A model generated the notes under the pieces. The model was given only the letters and a program-made list of their open reading frames with translations, did no database searches and was not told the DNA's origin. Positions 7,514 to 15,540 of a stretch of DNA of 38,395 nucleotides are shown one piece after another (the stretch's first letter is position 1; the number at the start of each line of letters is the position of its first letter). Source of the DNA: a bacterium. GTDB lineage: Bacteria; Hydrothermota; UBA3073; JACQXS01; JAQTXJ01. Both the position numbers and the translations under genes were made by a program. The DNA lies in the NCBI GenBank assembly GCA_028688815.1, contig JAQTXJ010000019.1:1-38395 (forward strand), in the 5' to 3' direction.

Positions 7514-7867
7514 ATGGAAGAACTGATAAGAATTTTTGAAATTCTTGGCGATGAGACCAGGTTGAGAATTATGAAGATTTTATTGGAAAGAGATACTCTC
7601 TGTGTCTGCGAAATAATGCAGGTGCTTGGCGCATCCCAGACACGGGTGTCCAAACATTTGAGAATTTTAAAAGATGCCGGACTTCTAAAGAGCAAAAAAA
7701 AGGGACTGTGGGTTCACTATTCAATTAATAAAAATAGTTCTAAGAATATGAAAGAAATATTACTGTTTTTGAAAGAAATGCTTAATGAAGATGGAATTCT
7801 AATAAAAGATAAAAAACGATTAGCGAAAGCCGTAAAATTCAGTCAATGTAAATGTAAAATAGTATAG
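7514..7867 (+). CDS. arsR: ArsR/SmtB-family metal(loid)-responsive repressor
   Basis: 117 residues from ATG 7514; the frame is open to 7430 but that extension is encoded by a palindromic repeat, and homology begins with EELIRIFEILGDETRLRIM. The winged helix-turn-helix is clear: ILGDETRLRIMKIL (10-23) and the recognition region GASQTRVSKHLRILKDAGL (39-57). TLCVCEIM carries Cys30 and Cys32, the arsenic/antimony/mercury-sensing pair of classical ArsR; a second pair, Cys112 and Cys114, sits in the C-terminal QCKCKIV. It should repress its own cluster and release DNA on metal(loid) binding. The 21-base gap to the permease suggests an operon. No good ribosome site is seen, so translation may use a weak or structured start. 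Confidence 0.9.
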   Translation: MEELIRIFEILGDETRLRIMKILLERDTLCVCEIMQVLGASQTRVSKHLRILKDAGLLKSKKKGLWVHYSINKNSSKNMKEILLFLKEMLNEDGILIKDKKRLAKAVKFSQCKCKIV

Positions 7868-7888
7868 ACGGTAAAACAAAAACATATA

Positions 7889-8857
7889 ATGGATATATTT
7901 TATCCGGTTAAGTTATTTGCGAATTGGATAACTTACGGGATTTTGAGCTTAAAAGCAAAGACGCTTTTGGCGGAGGCGATAAACTTTTTTATCTTTGATA
8001 CGATAAAAATTTTCATTCTGCTTTCGGTTATTATTTTTGTCGTTTCTATAATAAGGTCGTTCCTGCCCCCGGAAAAAATCCGTAATATCTTAGCAAGAAA
8101 AAATAAATATGCAGGAAATGTTCTTGCGGCTTTGTTCGGCATTGTTACGCCTTTTTGTTCCTGCAGCGCTATTCCCTTGTTTCTGGGGTTTTTGGAAGTT
8201 GGCGTCCCACTCGGGGCAACTTTTTCTTTTCTTGTTGCTTCACCTATGATTAATGAAGTTGCGCTGGTTATGCTTTTCGGGATGTTTGGCTGGAAAATTG
8301 CACTTATTTATGTCGTAAGCGGACTTATAATTTCAATTCTTTCCGGTATAATTATAGGGAAACTAAAAGTCGAAAACTGGGTGGAAAAATTTTCGTTTGC
8401 CAATAAAATAAAAACTTCGGAAGATGGCTCAAAAATAGAATGGAAAGAAAGAATTAATTATGCCAGGGGGTACACTTCCGACATAATTAAAAAAGTCTGG
8501 ATTTACATTCTGGTTGGAATTGGCTTGGGAGCATGGATACACGGGTATGTCCCGATGAACTTTTTGGCTAAGTACGCGGGCGCGGATAAGTGGTATGCGG
8601 TCCCGTTAGCTACGATTATTGGCATTCCGCTTTATTCGAATGCCGCCGGAATTATCCCGTTGGTAAGCGCATTGACCGAAAAGGGAGTAGCGTTGGGAAC
8701 TACCTTGGCGTTTATGATGGCAGTTACTGCTTTGTCTTTGCCTGAATTTATGATTTTAAGAAGGGTAATGAAAACGAAATTGATTTTAGTTTTTGCGGGA
8801 ATTGTCGGAATAGGAATTATTTTTACGGGGTATTTGTTTAACTTTATTATAAAATAG
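7889..8857 (+). CDS. COG0701/DUF318-family CxC permease, ArsP-like
   Basis: 322 residues, about eight to ten membrane helices in two halves separated by a charged loop (about 165-200). The first half ends in GIVTPFCSCSAIPLF, with the family's Cys90-x-Cys92 metal(loid)-binding pair, and the second has the matching IGIPLYSNAAGIIPLVSAL. Members include ArsP (methylarsenite and related organoarsenical efflux) and Cu/Zn or other export permeases. Here it directly follows arsR and precedes the small thioredoxin-like partner that often accompanies this family. Because hgcAB lies downstream, export of methylated mercury or arsenic is a tempting inference, but the substrate cannot be read from sequence. 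Confidence 0.85.
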   Translation: MDIFYPVKLFANWITYGILSLKAKTLLAEAINFFIFDTIKIFILLSVIIFVVSIIRSFLPPEKIRNILARKNKYAGNVLAALFGIVTPFCSCSAIPLFLGFLEVGVPLGATFSFLVASPMINEVALVMLFGMFGWKIALIYVVSGLIISILSGIIIGKLKVENWVEKFSFANKIKTSEDGSKIEWKERINYARGYTSDIIKKVWIYILVGIGLGAWIHGYVPMNFLAKYAGADKWYAVPLATIIGIPLYSNAAGIIPLVSALTEKGVALGTTLAFMMAVTALSLPEFMILRRVMKTKLILVFAGIVGIGIIFTGYLFNFIIK

Positions 8858-8884
8858 AGAGTGAAGTAAGTTAAGTAGGTTAAG

Positions 8885-8945
8885 TCCAGCGGGACTGGAT
8901 ATTAACCTCTAAGGACTATCGTCCAAGAGTTTTTTATAAGTTGAG
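8885..8945 (+). repeat. Two-hairpin intergenic element, copy 2
   Basis: GTCCAGCgggaCTGGAT hairpin, then ACCTCTAA, the inner hairpin GGACtatcGTCC, AAGAG and TTATAAGTTGAGT. It fills most of the gap between the permease and the small thioredoxin. Confidence 0.7.
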
Positions 8946-8972
8946 TGGGGAAGAATAAAGATAGGGGGGAAG

Positions 8973-9209
8973 ATGAAGATAGAAATACTGGGGATTGGGT
9001 GCGCGAAATGCAAACAAACTTATGCCAATGCAGAAAAGGCAGTTAGTGACTTGGGCATTTCCGCAGAGATAGTAAAAGTGGAAAAAATAGATGAAATAAT
9101 GAAATACAGTGTAATGATGACCCCTGCAGTAGTAGTTGACGGCGTTGTTAAATGTTCAGGGAAAATGCCTACAGTTGAAGAAATAAAAGGGTGGATTAAA
9201 CCCGGATGA
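8973..9209 (+). CDS. Small thioredoxin-like redox-active disulfide protein
   Basis: 78 residues, close to the length of the redox-active disulfide protein 2 family (TIGR00412-type, glutaredoxin-like fold). It begins MKIEILGIGCAKCK with the CxxC pair Cys10 and Cys13, has the cis-Pro segment MMTPAVVVDG, and an extra Cys61. No signal peptide, so it acts in the cytoplasm. Genes of this family commonly sit beside, or are fused to, COG0701 permeases, as here. It may deliver thiol-bound metal(loid) to the permease or reduce it. AGGGGGGAAG precedes the ATG. Confidence 0.85.
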   Translation: MKIEILGIGCAKCKQTYANAEKAVSDLGISAEIVKVEKIDEIMKYSVMMTPAVVVDGVVKCSGKMPTVEEIKGWIKPG

Positions 9210-9425
9210 GGACATTAGGAAAAGATATCCAGCGTGGCCGGATAGAAAAATGTTTAAGGTTTGAATGTTAAAGCAGAAAAATTTGGTATGGAATAAGAAT
9301 AGCGAACAGAAAGTTTGGGAAGGATGGGTTTTGGGCTAAAGCCCGAGAGACGATAAGAGGTTTTTTGCCCCCGCCCTAAAGGGCAGGGTAATTAGAAACA
9401 ACCTTTAAGTGAAAGGAGGAAAGCA

Positions 9426-10889
9426 ATGATAAAACAAAAAGTATTACTTGCAGGTATTTTGTTTTTTATTTGTTCTGCAGCTTTTGCAGAACAGGATAAA
9501 TTTACGATAACCGGGGAAGGGAAAATAAGATTTAAATACGTAGAGGCAAACGTAGACACCATAAAAGGCAGTTACGGAGAAACACTAAAGAAAGGACTTA
9601 CATTGCGAGAAAGGATTGATTTATCGGTTAATGTCCCGATTACCGAATATCTCAAAATAAGCGGGACGGTAAGAATAAGCAATGAGGATACGCCCGTTGT
9701 AATGCTGCCTGCTCCCGATTTTGTTTCTACAAAAGCTATCGCAGGATGGTTGTCGCTGAGTTTTGAAAAAAGTCCCTTTGCTGTAACCGCAGGAAGCTAT
9801 GATGCAAGTTTTACTCCGTTGACGTTTATGCGATGGGATTTGAATGATAACCCTCTTGGCGCTACAAGCTGCGCGTGTCAGGCATCAGTTGGCGGAATCA
9901 GTGGAGAGAGCCTTGAAGAACTCCAAGAAGATTATAAGCTGGAAGGTCTTAAAACGGAGTTGAGCGGAGAATTCGGCGACATTACGGCACTGTTTGCGAT
10001 TCCCCAATTTGAAAGTAAAAATATAAGCGCCAATAAATATATGTATGGCGCAAGAGCGCGGTTTGTTCCGGCTTTCATAGAAAATCTTTCTTCCGCGAGT
10101 TTTGGCGTGACGGGATTGAGCCTAAAAGACGATACCGCAAAAGTCGGAATGTCTTACACGAAACCGTTTCAAAGCGACGTGTTTGGATTTGATGCCAGGA
10201 TTCCTATTTTATGGAATACTTCTTTTGTCGCGGAATATGCCCGAAGCATAAGAGATGATGATTTACGAGATACCTTGAATATAATTCGCAGAAATAATGG
10301 TATTAGTGGAGGATTACAGCTTTTAAGCAGTGATAAGATAGATGTAAATTTGTTATACTTACAGATGGACCCTTATTTTGCTCCCCTATACAGATCGTTA
10401 TCTTGTGCGGCCAATCGCAGGGGAGTTCGTTTTTCCTTTACTTATAGGGACATGCCACTGTTTTCAAAAGAAATAACCATTGCAGGCTATTATAAAAAAC
10501 TCAAGGAAATTGAACCGACATGGGATGATATGTTTATACCTATCCCTATATCGATACCTACTACATATGATTCAAAAATTACAACCTTCCACAGCTCGTT
10601 AACAGATTTTCTTGTTGCGAACTTCGGAATAACCGTGCCAATCGTTTCCAACTGGAAAATAGAGAACGATTATGAATACAGGTCGGAGTATAGGCCGGAC
10701 GATATTTTGACAACAATGGACGAGAAAATAAATAACCAGACAGCTATAGTATCTTTGATATTATCTTATGAATTTACAATGCAAAGCAAGGTTTTGCTAA
10801 AATACCAATTTATAGATTATATGGATAATCTCGGGGAAAAAGATTATATAGCGAAAATACCAATGTTACAGTTTAGTTTTAAGTTTTAA
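9426..10889 (+). CDS. Predicted outer-membrane beta-barrel protein of the metal island
   Basis: 487 residues. Signal peptide MIKQKVLLAGILFFICSAAFA, then alternating hydrophobic/polar strands throughout, and a C-terminal strand ending MLQFSFKF, whose final Phe fits outer-membrane barrel assembly. Cys149-x-Cys151 (in ATSCACQAS) and a further Cys near residue 327 are unusual for a barrel and may bind metal or be thioredoxin targets. The strong AAAGGAGG site at 9413-9420 supports ATG 9426. I do not recognise a named family; porin-like or a structural barrel are both possible. Its place between two thioredoxin-like genes in the arsR-hgcAB run suggests a role in moving or binding thiol-metal species at the outer membrane, which is inference. 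Confidence 0.65.
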   Translation: MIKQKVLLAGILFFICSAAFAEQDKFTITGEGKIRFKYVEANVDTIKGSYGETLKKGLTLRERIDLSVNVPITEYLKISGTVRISNEDTPVVMLPAPDFVSTKAIAGWLSLSFEKSPFAVTAGSYDASFTPLTFMRWDLNDNPLGATSCACQASVGGISGESLEELQEDYKLEGLKTELSGEFGDITALFAIPQFESKNISANKYMYGARARFVPAFIENLSSASFGVTGLSLKDDTAKVGMSYTKPFQSDVFGFDARIPILWNTSFVAEYARSIRDDDLRDTLNIIRRNNGISGGLQLLSSDKIDVNLLYLQMDPYFAPLYRSLSCAANRRGVRFSFTYRDMPLFSKEITIAGYYKKLKEIEPTWDDMFIPIPISIPTTYDSKITTFHSSLTDFLVANFGITVPIVSNWKIENDYEYRSEYRPDDILTTMDEKINNQTAIVSLILSYEFTMQSKVLLKYQFIDYMDNLGEKDYIAKIPMLQFSFKF

Positions 10890-11197
10890 TAACGGAATAC
10901 AGAAAATCAAACCACAGAGAGCGCAGAGAAGGGAAATAAAAAATAGAAAAAAGCTTTAGATTTAAAAGAAAAAGATAAAAGAGAGTACACAGAGGGAAAG
11001 AATAGAAGGCAAAGAGAAAATCGGTTATAGCGCGGACAATAGAAAAATAGTTGAGAGCAAAAGATTAATTATTTTCGCAAGAGATTAAGAGTTTAACTGT
11101 CTAATTAAGTAGAATAAAAAAGATAGAATGGAAAAATCCAGCTAAGCTGGATAAGAAACTCTAAACATAAAAAGATAAGAGTTTCTAAGGAGGAAAG
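10890..11197. repeat. 308-base gap with repeat fragments and a hairpin leader
   Basis: No gene seen. It holds ACCACAGAGAGCGCAGAG (10911-10928) and a related fragment near 10984, long purine runs, and at 11136-11189 a TCCAGCtaaGCTGGATAA hairpin followed by AGAAACTCT ... AGAGTTTCT (9-bp arms). The second stem ends just before the AAGGAGG site of the next gene. Confidence 0.6.
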
Positions 11198-11656
11198 ATG
11201 AAAAGAAAATGCTTTATGTTTGTCCTAATATCTATATTAGGATTCGCGACGAAAGGGTTTTGTACAAGTAGTGACTCAAGCAAGACCGTTCATGCTATTA
11301 TACGGGACACTACAACCGTTCAGGTTATTCTACATGATAGCGTCCAAGCTATTCCGGTAGTTAGCTCCCAGGCTGACTCAACAAGAATTCCGATGCTTAT
11401 GGATTTTGGCGGCAACAGGTGCAAAAATTGTATAATAACAAAAAAACGACTGGAAAAGATTGAAAAGAAGTTCAAAGGGAAAGCAAAAATAATATCCATA
11501 GATGTGAATAAAGAAAAAGAACTTACGAAAAAATATAAAATACTTCTTATACCTACACTTGTATTCTTAGATAAAACAGGGAAAGAAGTTTATCGTAAAA
11601 CGGGTCTGATGGAAGAAAAAGCAATGAGTACGAAGCTGGAAGAGTTAACAAAATAG
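11198..11656 (+). CDS. Exported thioredoxin-like protein
   Basis: 152 residues with an N-terminal signal or anchor segment (MKRKCFMFVLISILGFATKG), a Ser/Thr-rich linker to about residue 60, then a compact thioredoxin fold. The active site is CKNC (Cys75, Cys78) after MDFGGNR, and the cis-Pro is in LLIPTLVFLD (Pro119). KIISIDVNKEKELTKKYKI matches the central strand and helix of thioredoxins such as TlpA/DsbD-c types. It is expected on the periplasmic side, kept reduced by the CcdA encoded downstream. Strong AAGGAGG ribosome site. Partner substrates (outer-membrane CxC protein, metal thiols) are inferred from gene context. Confidence 0.85.
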   Translation: MKRKCFMFVLISILGFATKGFCTSSDSSKTVHAIIRDTTTVQVILHDSVQAIPVVSSQADSTRIPMLMDFGGNRCKNCIITKKRLEKIEKKFKGKAKIISIDVNKEKELTKKYKILLIPTLVFLDKTGKEVYRKTGLMEEKAMSTKLEELTK

Positions 11657-11682
11657 AAACTACAAGATTGCACAGAACGAAA

Positions 11683-11740
11683 AGTCCAGCTTAGCAGGAT
11701 AACTTGGACTAAGTTCCTAGCGGAACAAACTCCAAGTAAT
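11683..11740 (+). repeat. Two-hairpin intergenic element, TTGGACT variant
   Basis: GTCCAGCttaGCAGGATAA, then ACTTGGACT (11702-11710) pairing with ACTCCAAGT (11729-11737, one mismatch) around the inner hairpin GTTCCtagcGGAAC (11713-11726). Confidence 0.6.
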
Positions 11741-11866
11741 CGCAGAGACCGCTGAGAATAGAAGACGATTTAGTCCGCCTGAGGCGGATAAAAATTAACA
11801 GATAACGAAAAACGAAAGAGGAGTTAGAGAGGATACAGAGAATACAGAGAAAGAAAAGGAGAAAAA

Positions 11867-12343
11867 ATGAAGAAAGGATTTTTTGTTCTAAGCGTTTTGA
11901 TGGTTGCATTAATAGCGGGCTGCAACAACTCTAAGGAACAGGCAGAAAACAAACAAGTATGCGTGGACACTACTTTGCAAGCTGCGATAAATAAGATAGA
12001 TACTTCCGTTCAAAATAAAACAGTTGGAAATACAACGGAGGTAAAAACGGGTTTGCCTAAGATTGTTTTAATTACTACATCCGAAGGATGCGACTGCACG
12101 CTTGCGAATTGTTCTGCGGGAGAAAAAACAATTACGGGTTATGTTTCACAATTCAAAGATAAAGTAATTTTTGAAAAACTTGATTATACAAAAGACCAGG
12201 ATCCGGTTGCAAAACTGGCAGATAAATATGGGATTACGACTATACCTGCTTTGTTGTTTTTTGATAAACAGGGGAATTTTAAGGGGAAACTGGAAACTTC
12301 CTGGGATGAGAAAGCAATAAAAGAAAAGCTTGGAACAAATTAG
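11867..12343 (+). CDS. Thioredoxin-fold lipoprotein with CDCTLANC motif
   Basis: 158 residues. The lipobox LIAGC puts lipidated Cys19 at the mature N-terminus. After a polar linker, residues 64-158 form a thioredoxin fold: KIVLITTSEGCDCTLANC, a helix, VIFEKLDYTKDQDPVAKLADKYGI, and cis-Pro127 in TTIPALLFFDKQG. The active site is unusual: Cys75, Cys77 and Cys82 give CxCx4C in place of CxxC, which could bind a soft metal or act as a resolving-Cys relay. It is membrane-tethered on the periplasmic side next to the gene for CcdA. The AAAGGAG site precedes ATG 11867. A substrate of CcdA is likely; the metal role is speculative. Confidence 0.85.
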   Translation: MKKGFFVLSVLMVALIAGCNNSKEQAENKQVCVDTTLQAAINKIDTSVQNKTVGNTTEVKTGLPKIVLITTSEGCDCTLANCSAGEKTITGYVSQFKDKVIFEKLDYTKDQDPVAKLADKYGITTIPALLFFDKQGNFKGKLETSWDEKAIKEKLGTN

Positions 12344-12356
12344 CAAGATGAAAAAC

Positions 12357-12384
12357 GAGATTCTTCGCTACACTCAGAATGACA
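12357..12384 (-). repeat. GTCATTCTGAG..GAAGAATCT repeat fragment
   Basis: On the minus strand this reads TGTCATTCTGAG then CGAAGAATCTC, a short repeat widespread in bacterial intergenic DNA. A second copy has entered the coding region at 38265-38302. Confidence 0.55.
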
Positions 12385-12433
12385 AATTAGAAAGTAGGTA
12401 GTAGGAAGGGACAAAAAGAAATAGGAGAAAAAT

Positions 12434-13135
12434 ATGTTACAGAATTTGTTGGATAATGCAGGTTGTTTAGTCCAGACTAACCCGTGGTTAGCGTTTGGCG
12501 CAGTATTCATTGGCGGACTTCTTACTGCTTGCAACCCCTGTGTTTTGGCGATGATTCCTTTGATGATCGGGTTTGTCGGGGGGATGGAAGGCACATCGGG
12601 ATTCAAAAAATCTTTTCTTTTTACGCTTGTTTTTATTTTAGGTTTATCCATAACTTTTGCCATTCTCGGGATTATAGCCGCTACTGCAGGAAAACTTCTC
12701 GGCGACGTGGGAGTTTTCTGGAAATGGATTGCAGGCGGAGTATGCGTGATTATGGGAATCCACCTCTTGGATTTAATAAAGTTCAACGTCCCGGCATTTG
12801 GTAAAGTTAAAGTTAAGCAAAAAGGTCTTTTAGGGGCATTTTTATTGGGATTGCTTTTTGGTATAGTTTCTACTCCTTGCGCTGCGCCTATTCTTGTAGT
12901 CTTATTAACTTATATAGCGGCAACCGGGTCCAGCATAATTTACGGAGCCATATTGCTTCTGGTATATGCTTTGGGACATTGTATGTTAATTCTTGTCGTT
13001 GGCACGTCAGTCGGGCTCGCAAAAGGATTGCTCGAATCCAAAGGCTTTAGAACTTCCACTAATATTTTAAGAAAAATAGCCGGAGTCCTGATAATATCCG
13101 TAGGAATATATTTCTTGTTTTTCTTGCATAAGTAA
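12434..13135 (+). CDS. ccdA: CcdA-type transmembrane thiol:disulfide transporter
   Basis: 233 residues, six membrane helices, no fused thioredoxin domains: the length and form of CcdA. The two half-repeats each carry the conserved Cys motif: LLTACNPCVLAMIPL (Cys33, Cys36) and GIVSTPCAAPILVVLL (Cys149). CcdA takes electrons from cytoplasmic thioredoxin and passes them to periplasmic thioredoxin-like proteins. Two such proteins are encoded directly upstream, so this gene probably supplies them. ATAGGAG precedes the ATG. CcdA often serves cytochrome c maturation, but no cytochrome or heme-handling genes are present here. Confidence 0.92.
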   Translation: MLQNLLDNAGCLVQTNPWLAFGAVFIGGLLTACNPCVLAMIPLMIGFVGGMEGTSGFKKSFLFTLVFILGLSITFAILGIIAATAGKLLGDVGVFWKWIAGGVCVIMGIHLLDLIKFNVPAFGKVKVKQKGLLGAFLLGLLFGIVSTPCAAPILVVLLTYIAATGSSIIYGAILLLVYALGHCMLILVVGTSVGLAKGLLESKGFRTSTNILRKIAGVLIISVGIYFLFFLHK

Positions 13136-13191
13136 CATCAAACCGATAACAAAAAGTTGAGTAGGTTAAGTGGGTTGAGTTAGGAAAAAGT

Positions 13192-14277
13192 ATGGGCAAG
13201 AAAAGTCTTTCATTGTTGGATAGGTTTCTTACTCTCTTAATATTTATAGCTATGGGAGTAGGCATAGGAATTGGGTATTTTATTCCTTCCGTAACTTTAG
13301 CCATCACTAAAATGCAAGTCGGGACGACTTCAATTCCCATTGCAATAGGTTTAATATTAATGATGTATCCGCCTCTGGCAAAAGTAAAATACGAAGAATT
13401 AGGCAAGGTTTTCAAGGATACAAAAGTTATGGGGTTGTCCCTTATACAGAATTGGATTGTCGGGCCTATATTAATGTTTGTTCTTGCGTGCACATTCCTC
13501 TGGAATTATCCCTCCCTTATGTATGGAGTTATTCTTATTGGGATCGCCCGCTGTATTGCTATGGTAATCGTGTGGAACGAACTTGCCGAAGGCGACACTG
13601 AATATGCCGCTGCTTTAGTCGGGTTGAATTCTTTGTTCCAGGTTTTTTTATATTCTTTTTATGCGTATATATTTATTACCGTACTTCCTGCTCGTATGGG
13701 AATAGGAAAAGGACTTGCCGTAAACATTACTATAGTACAAATTGCAAAAAGCGTTTTCATATATCTGGGAATACCTTTTATCGCGGGAATGATTACACGC
13801 TTCTCTTTAATAAAAACAAAAAGTAAAAAGTGGTACGAAGAAAAGTTTATACCTAAAATAAGTCCTATTACTTTAATCGCATTACTTTTTACGATTATAA
13901 TAATGTTTTCATTAAAAGGCAATTACATAGTTAAGCTTCCTATGGATGTTTTAAGAGTTGCAGTCCCTTTACTTTGTTATTTCTTTATTATGTTTTTTAT
14001 AAGCTTTTTTATGTCTTACAAACTGGGCGTGAATTACGAAAAGTCGGCAACGCTTTCGTTTACGGCAGCAAGCAACAACTTTGAACTGGCAATTGCAGTA
14101 GCCGTTGCGATATTCGGGATTAATTCACAGGTGGCGTTTGCGGCAGTCGTCGGGCCTTTGCTGGAAGTTCCGATTCTTATAAGTCTTGTAAACGTGGCGT
14201 TGGTTTTTAAGAAGAAGTATTTTGTAAAACCGATGACAAAAATTTTCACCGTCCCGCCACAGCGGGATAAACTCTGA
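13192..14277 (+). CDS. acr3: Acr3-family arsenite efflux permease
   Basis: 361 residues, ten membrane helices. Hallmarks of Acr3 are present: [19 protein letters not shown] (Cys121 is the conserved transport cysteine) and the discontinuous-helix segment [20 protein letters not shown] with Glu298. It expels As(OH)3 using the proton motive force. It sits 56 bases after ccdA and 144 before hgcA on the same strand. The last nine residues (TVPPQRDKL) and the TGA stop come from a palindromic repeat (14244-14292) that also occurs in intergenic DNA at 33401-33463 and 4777-4832, so the native end has been replaced; the transport core is complete. Confidence 0.95.
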   Translation: MGKKSLSLLDRFLTLLIFIAMGVGIGIGYFIPSVTLAITKMQVGTTSIPIAIGLILMMYPPLAKVKYEELGKVFKDTKVMGLSLIQNWIVGPILMFVLACTFLWNYPSLMYGVILIGIARCIAMVIVWNELAEGDTEYAAALVGLNSLFQVFLYSFYAYIFITVLPARMGIGKGLAVNITIVQIAKSVFIYLGIPFIAGMITRFSLIKTKSKKWYEEKFIPKISPITLIALLFTIIIMFSLKGNYIVKLPMDVLRVAVPLLCYFFIMFFISFFMSYKLGVNYEKSATLSFTAASNNFELAIAVAVAIFGINSQVAFAAVVGPLLEVPILISLVNVALVFKKKYFVKPMTKIFTVPPQRDKL

Positions 14278-14292
14278 CGCAGAGTCCGCAAA
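14244..14292 (+). repeat. GCGGGATAAACTC repeat forming the acr3 3' end
   Basis: TTTTCACCGTCCCGCC, a short loop, then GCGGGATAAACTCTGACGC and AGAGTCCGCAAAG. The same order of blocks appears on the minus strand at 33401-33463 and, more diverged, at 4777-4832. Confidence 0.7.
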
Positions 14293-14421
14293 GAAAAGAA
14301 AAATAAAAAAAAGATAGTTTTTGGATTAAACAATAACAAAAAATAGAAGAGTAACGGGAGAGGGAACAGAGAAGAGAAAGAAATTTAGAGGAAGGTTTAC
14401 AGGGTTAAAAGAAAGGAAAAG

Positions 14422-15462
14422 ATGGGGAATACAAATAAAAAATATATTATAGGGGTTATAGATACAGAAGCAGGAAAAATGCCCAAAGTGTCAACTACGC
14501 TTAGCGTTGCCGATAAATGGGGAACATTTAAAGTCAGATGGTCGTTTAACCGAATGGATTATAGAGTAACCCCTGGTATTTATGCCGTAGGAAATCCAAA
14601 CCGTGATTCGCTTGTATTTGTATCTGCAAACTATAAATTAAGTTTTGACGTTTTGCGGCAATCCCTAAAAGGAATGGATGCGTACATAATGGTACTTGAT
14701 ACGCACGGCATTAACGTATGGTGTGCCGCAGGAAAAGGAACGTTCGGGACATCCGAAGTAGTCAATCGTATTGGATTTGTGGAATTGAAAAAACTCGTTA
14801 ATCACCGGAATATTATCTTGCCCCAACTCGGAGCGCCAGGAGTTTCGGCACACGAAGTAAAAAGATTGTCCGGGTTTTCGGTTATTTACGGACCGGTTCG
14901 CGCTGTTGACATAAAGTCCTTTATCAATGCAGGAATGAAAGCTTCAAAGAAAATGCGGCAAGTAAGGTTTTCGATTTATGACAGGTTGTTGCTGGTTCCG
15001 ATGGAAATTATGAGCGGGTTAAAGTATATATTGTGGGGGGCGTTTATAACTGTTCTGCTTTCGGGGTTTTCAAAAACAGGGTATTCAACTAATACAGCCG
15101 TAATTGTGGGAGCGCATTCGGCAATAATCCTCATACTTGCATATTTAACCGGAACTGTTTTTGGCCCTCTGCTTCTCCCCTGGTTGCCCGGCAGAAGTTT
15201 TGCATTCAAGGGAGGAATTCTCGGGTTTGTTTTGTTTGCAATTTTATATTTTACGGGTTTTATGGGAAAAGATTTAATTGAGGTTATAGCATGGGGATTA
15301 TTAATTCCCGGAATAAATTCGTTTATATTAATGAACTTTACGGGCGCTTCAACGTATACGTCTTTGTCCGGGGTAAGAAAAGAAATGCGTTTCGCAGTGC
15401 CTTTGCAAGCAATATCAGCATTTATAGGGATAGTTTTATATGTGGTTAGTAGGTTTCGTTAA
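14422..15462 (+). CDS. hgcA: Mercury methyltransferase corrinoid protein HgcA
   Basis: 346 residues, usual HgcA length. HgcA donates a methyl group from a corrinoid to Hg(II), giving methylmercury. The N-terminal half (about 5-180) is the CFeSP-like corrinoid domain with the cap-helix motif GINVWCAAGKGTFGT; Cys101 is the expected cobalt ligand. The C-terminal half has about five membrane helices (about 197-345) and the HgcA-typical NFTGASTYTSLSGVRKEM (305-322). CFeSP large subunits share a related cap region but have an N-terminal TIM barrel and iron-sulfur site and no membrane domain, so this is HgcA. AAAGGA precedes ATG 14422. Downstream hgcB completes the pair. No promoter is evident in the 144 bases after acr3, so it may be transcribed with the arsenic genes and governed by ArsR. 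Confidence 0.97.
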   Translation: MGNTNKKYIIGVIDTEAGKMPKVSTTLSVADKWGTFKVRWSFNRMDYRVTPGIYAVGNPNRDSLVFVSANYKLSFDVLRQSLKGMDAYIMVLDTHGINVWCAAGKGTFGTSEVVNRIGFVELKKLVNHRNIILPQLGAPGVSAHEVKRLSGFSVIYGPVRAVDIKSFINAGMKASKKMRQVRFSIYDRLLLVPMEIMSGLKYILWGAFITVLLSGFSKTGYSTNTAVIVGAHSAIILILAYLTGTVFGPLLLPWLPGRSFAFKGGILGFVLFAILYFTGFMGKDLIEVIAWGLLIPGINSFILMNFTGASTYTSLSGVRKEMRFAVPLQAISAFIGIVLYVVSRFR

Positions 15463-15481
15463 CAATAAGTAAAGTGGGGTG

Positions 15482-15540
15482 TTATCCAGCCAAGCTGGAT
15501 AACAATCCCTAATCCCGCAATGGCGGGAAAGGGCTTGTTA
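15482..15540 (+). repeat. Two-hairpin element between hgcA and hgcB, overlapping the hgcB ribosome site
   Basis: TTATCCAGC-caa-GCTGGATAA is a perfect 9-bp hairpin. It is followed by ATAACAATCCCT ... AGGGCTTGTTAT enclosing TCCCGCaatgGCGGGA. The last arm (GGGAAAGGG) is the only purine-rich stretch before ATG 15540, so the hgcB ribosome site lies inside the repeat. Confidence 0.75.

Noticed and set aside
9340-9395. Terminator from GGGCTAAAGCCC followed later by TTTTTT
   Set aside because: The stem is short and the T run is 22 bases away; more likely a repeat fragment. A second palindrome GCCCTAAAGGGC follows without a T tract.
12484-12804. Alternative-frame protein within ccdA
   Set aside because: The CcdA frame has full family motifs and a ribosome site; the other is a shadow.
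14422-15462. Acetyl-CoA synthase corrinoid protein (CFeSP large subunit) as identity of the hgcA gene
   Set aside because: There is no N-terminal iron-sulfur or TIM-barrel part, there is a C-terminal membrane domain with the HgcA motif, and hgcB follows.
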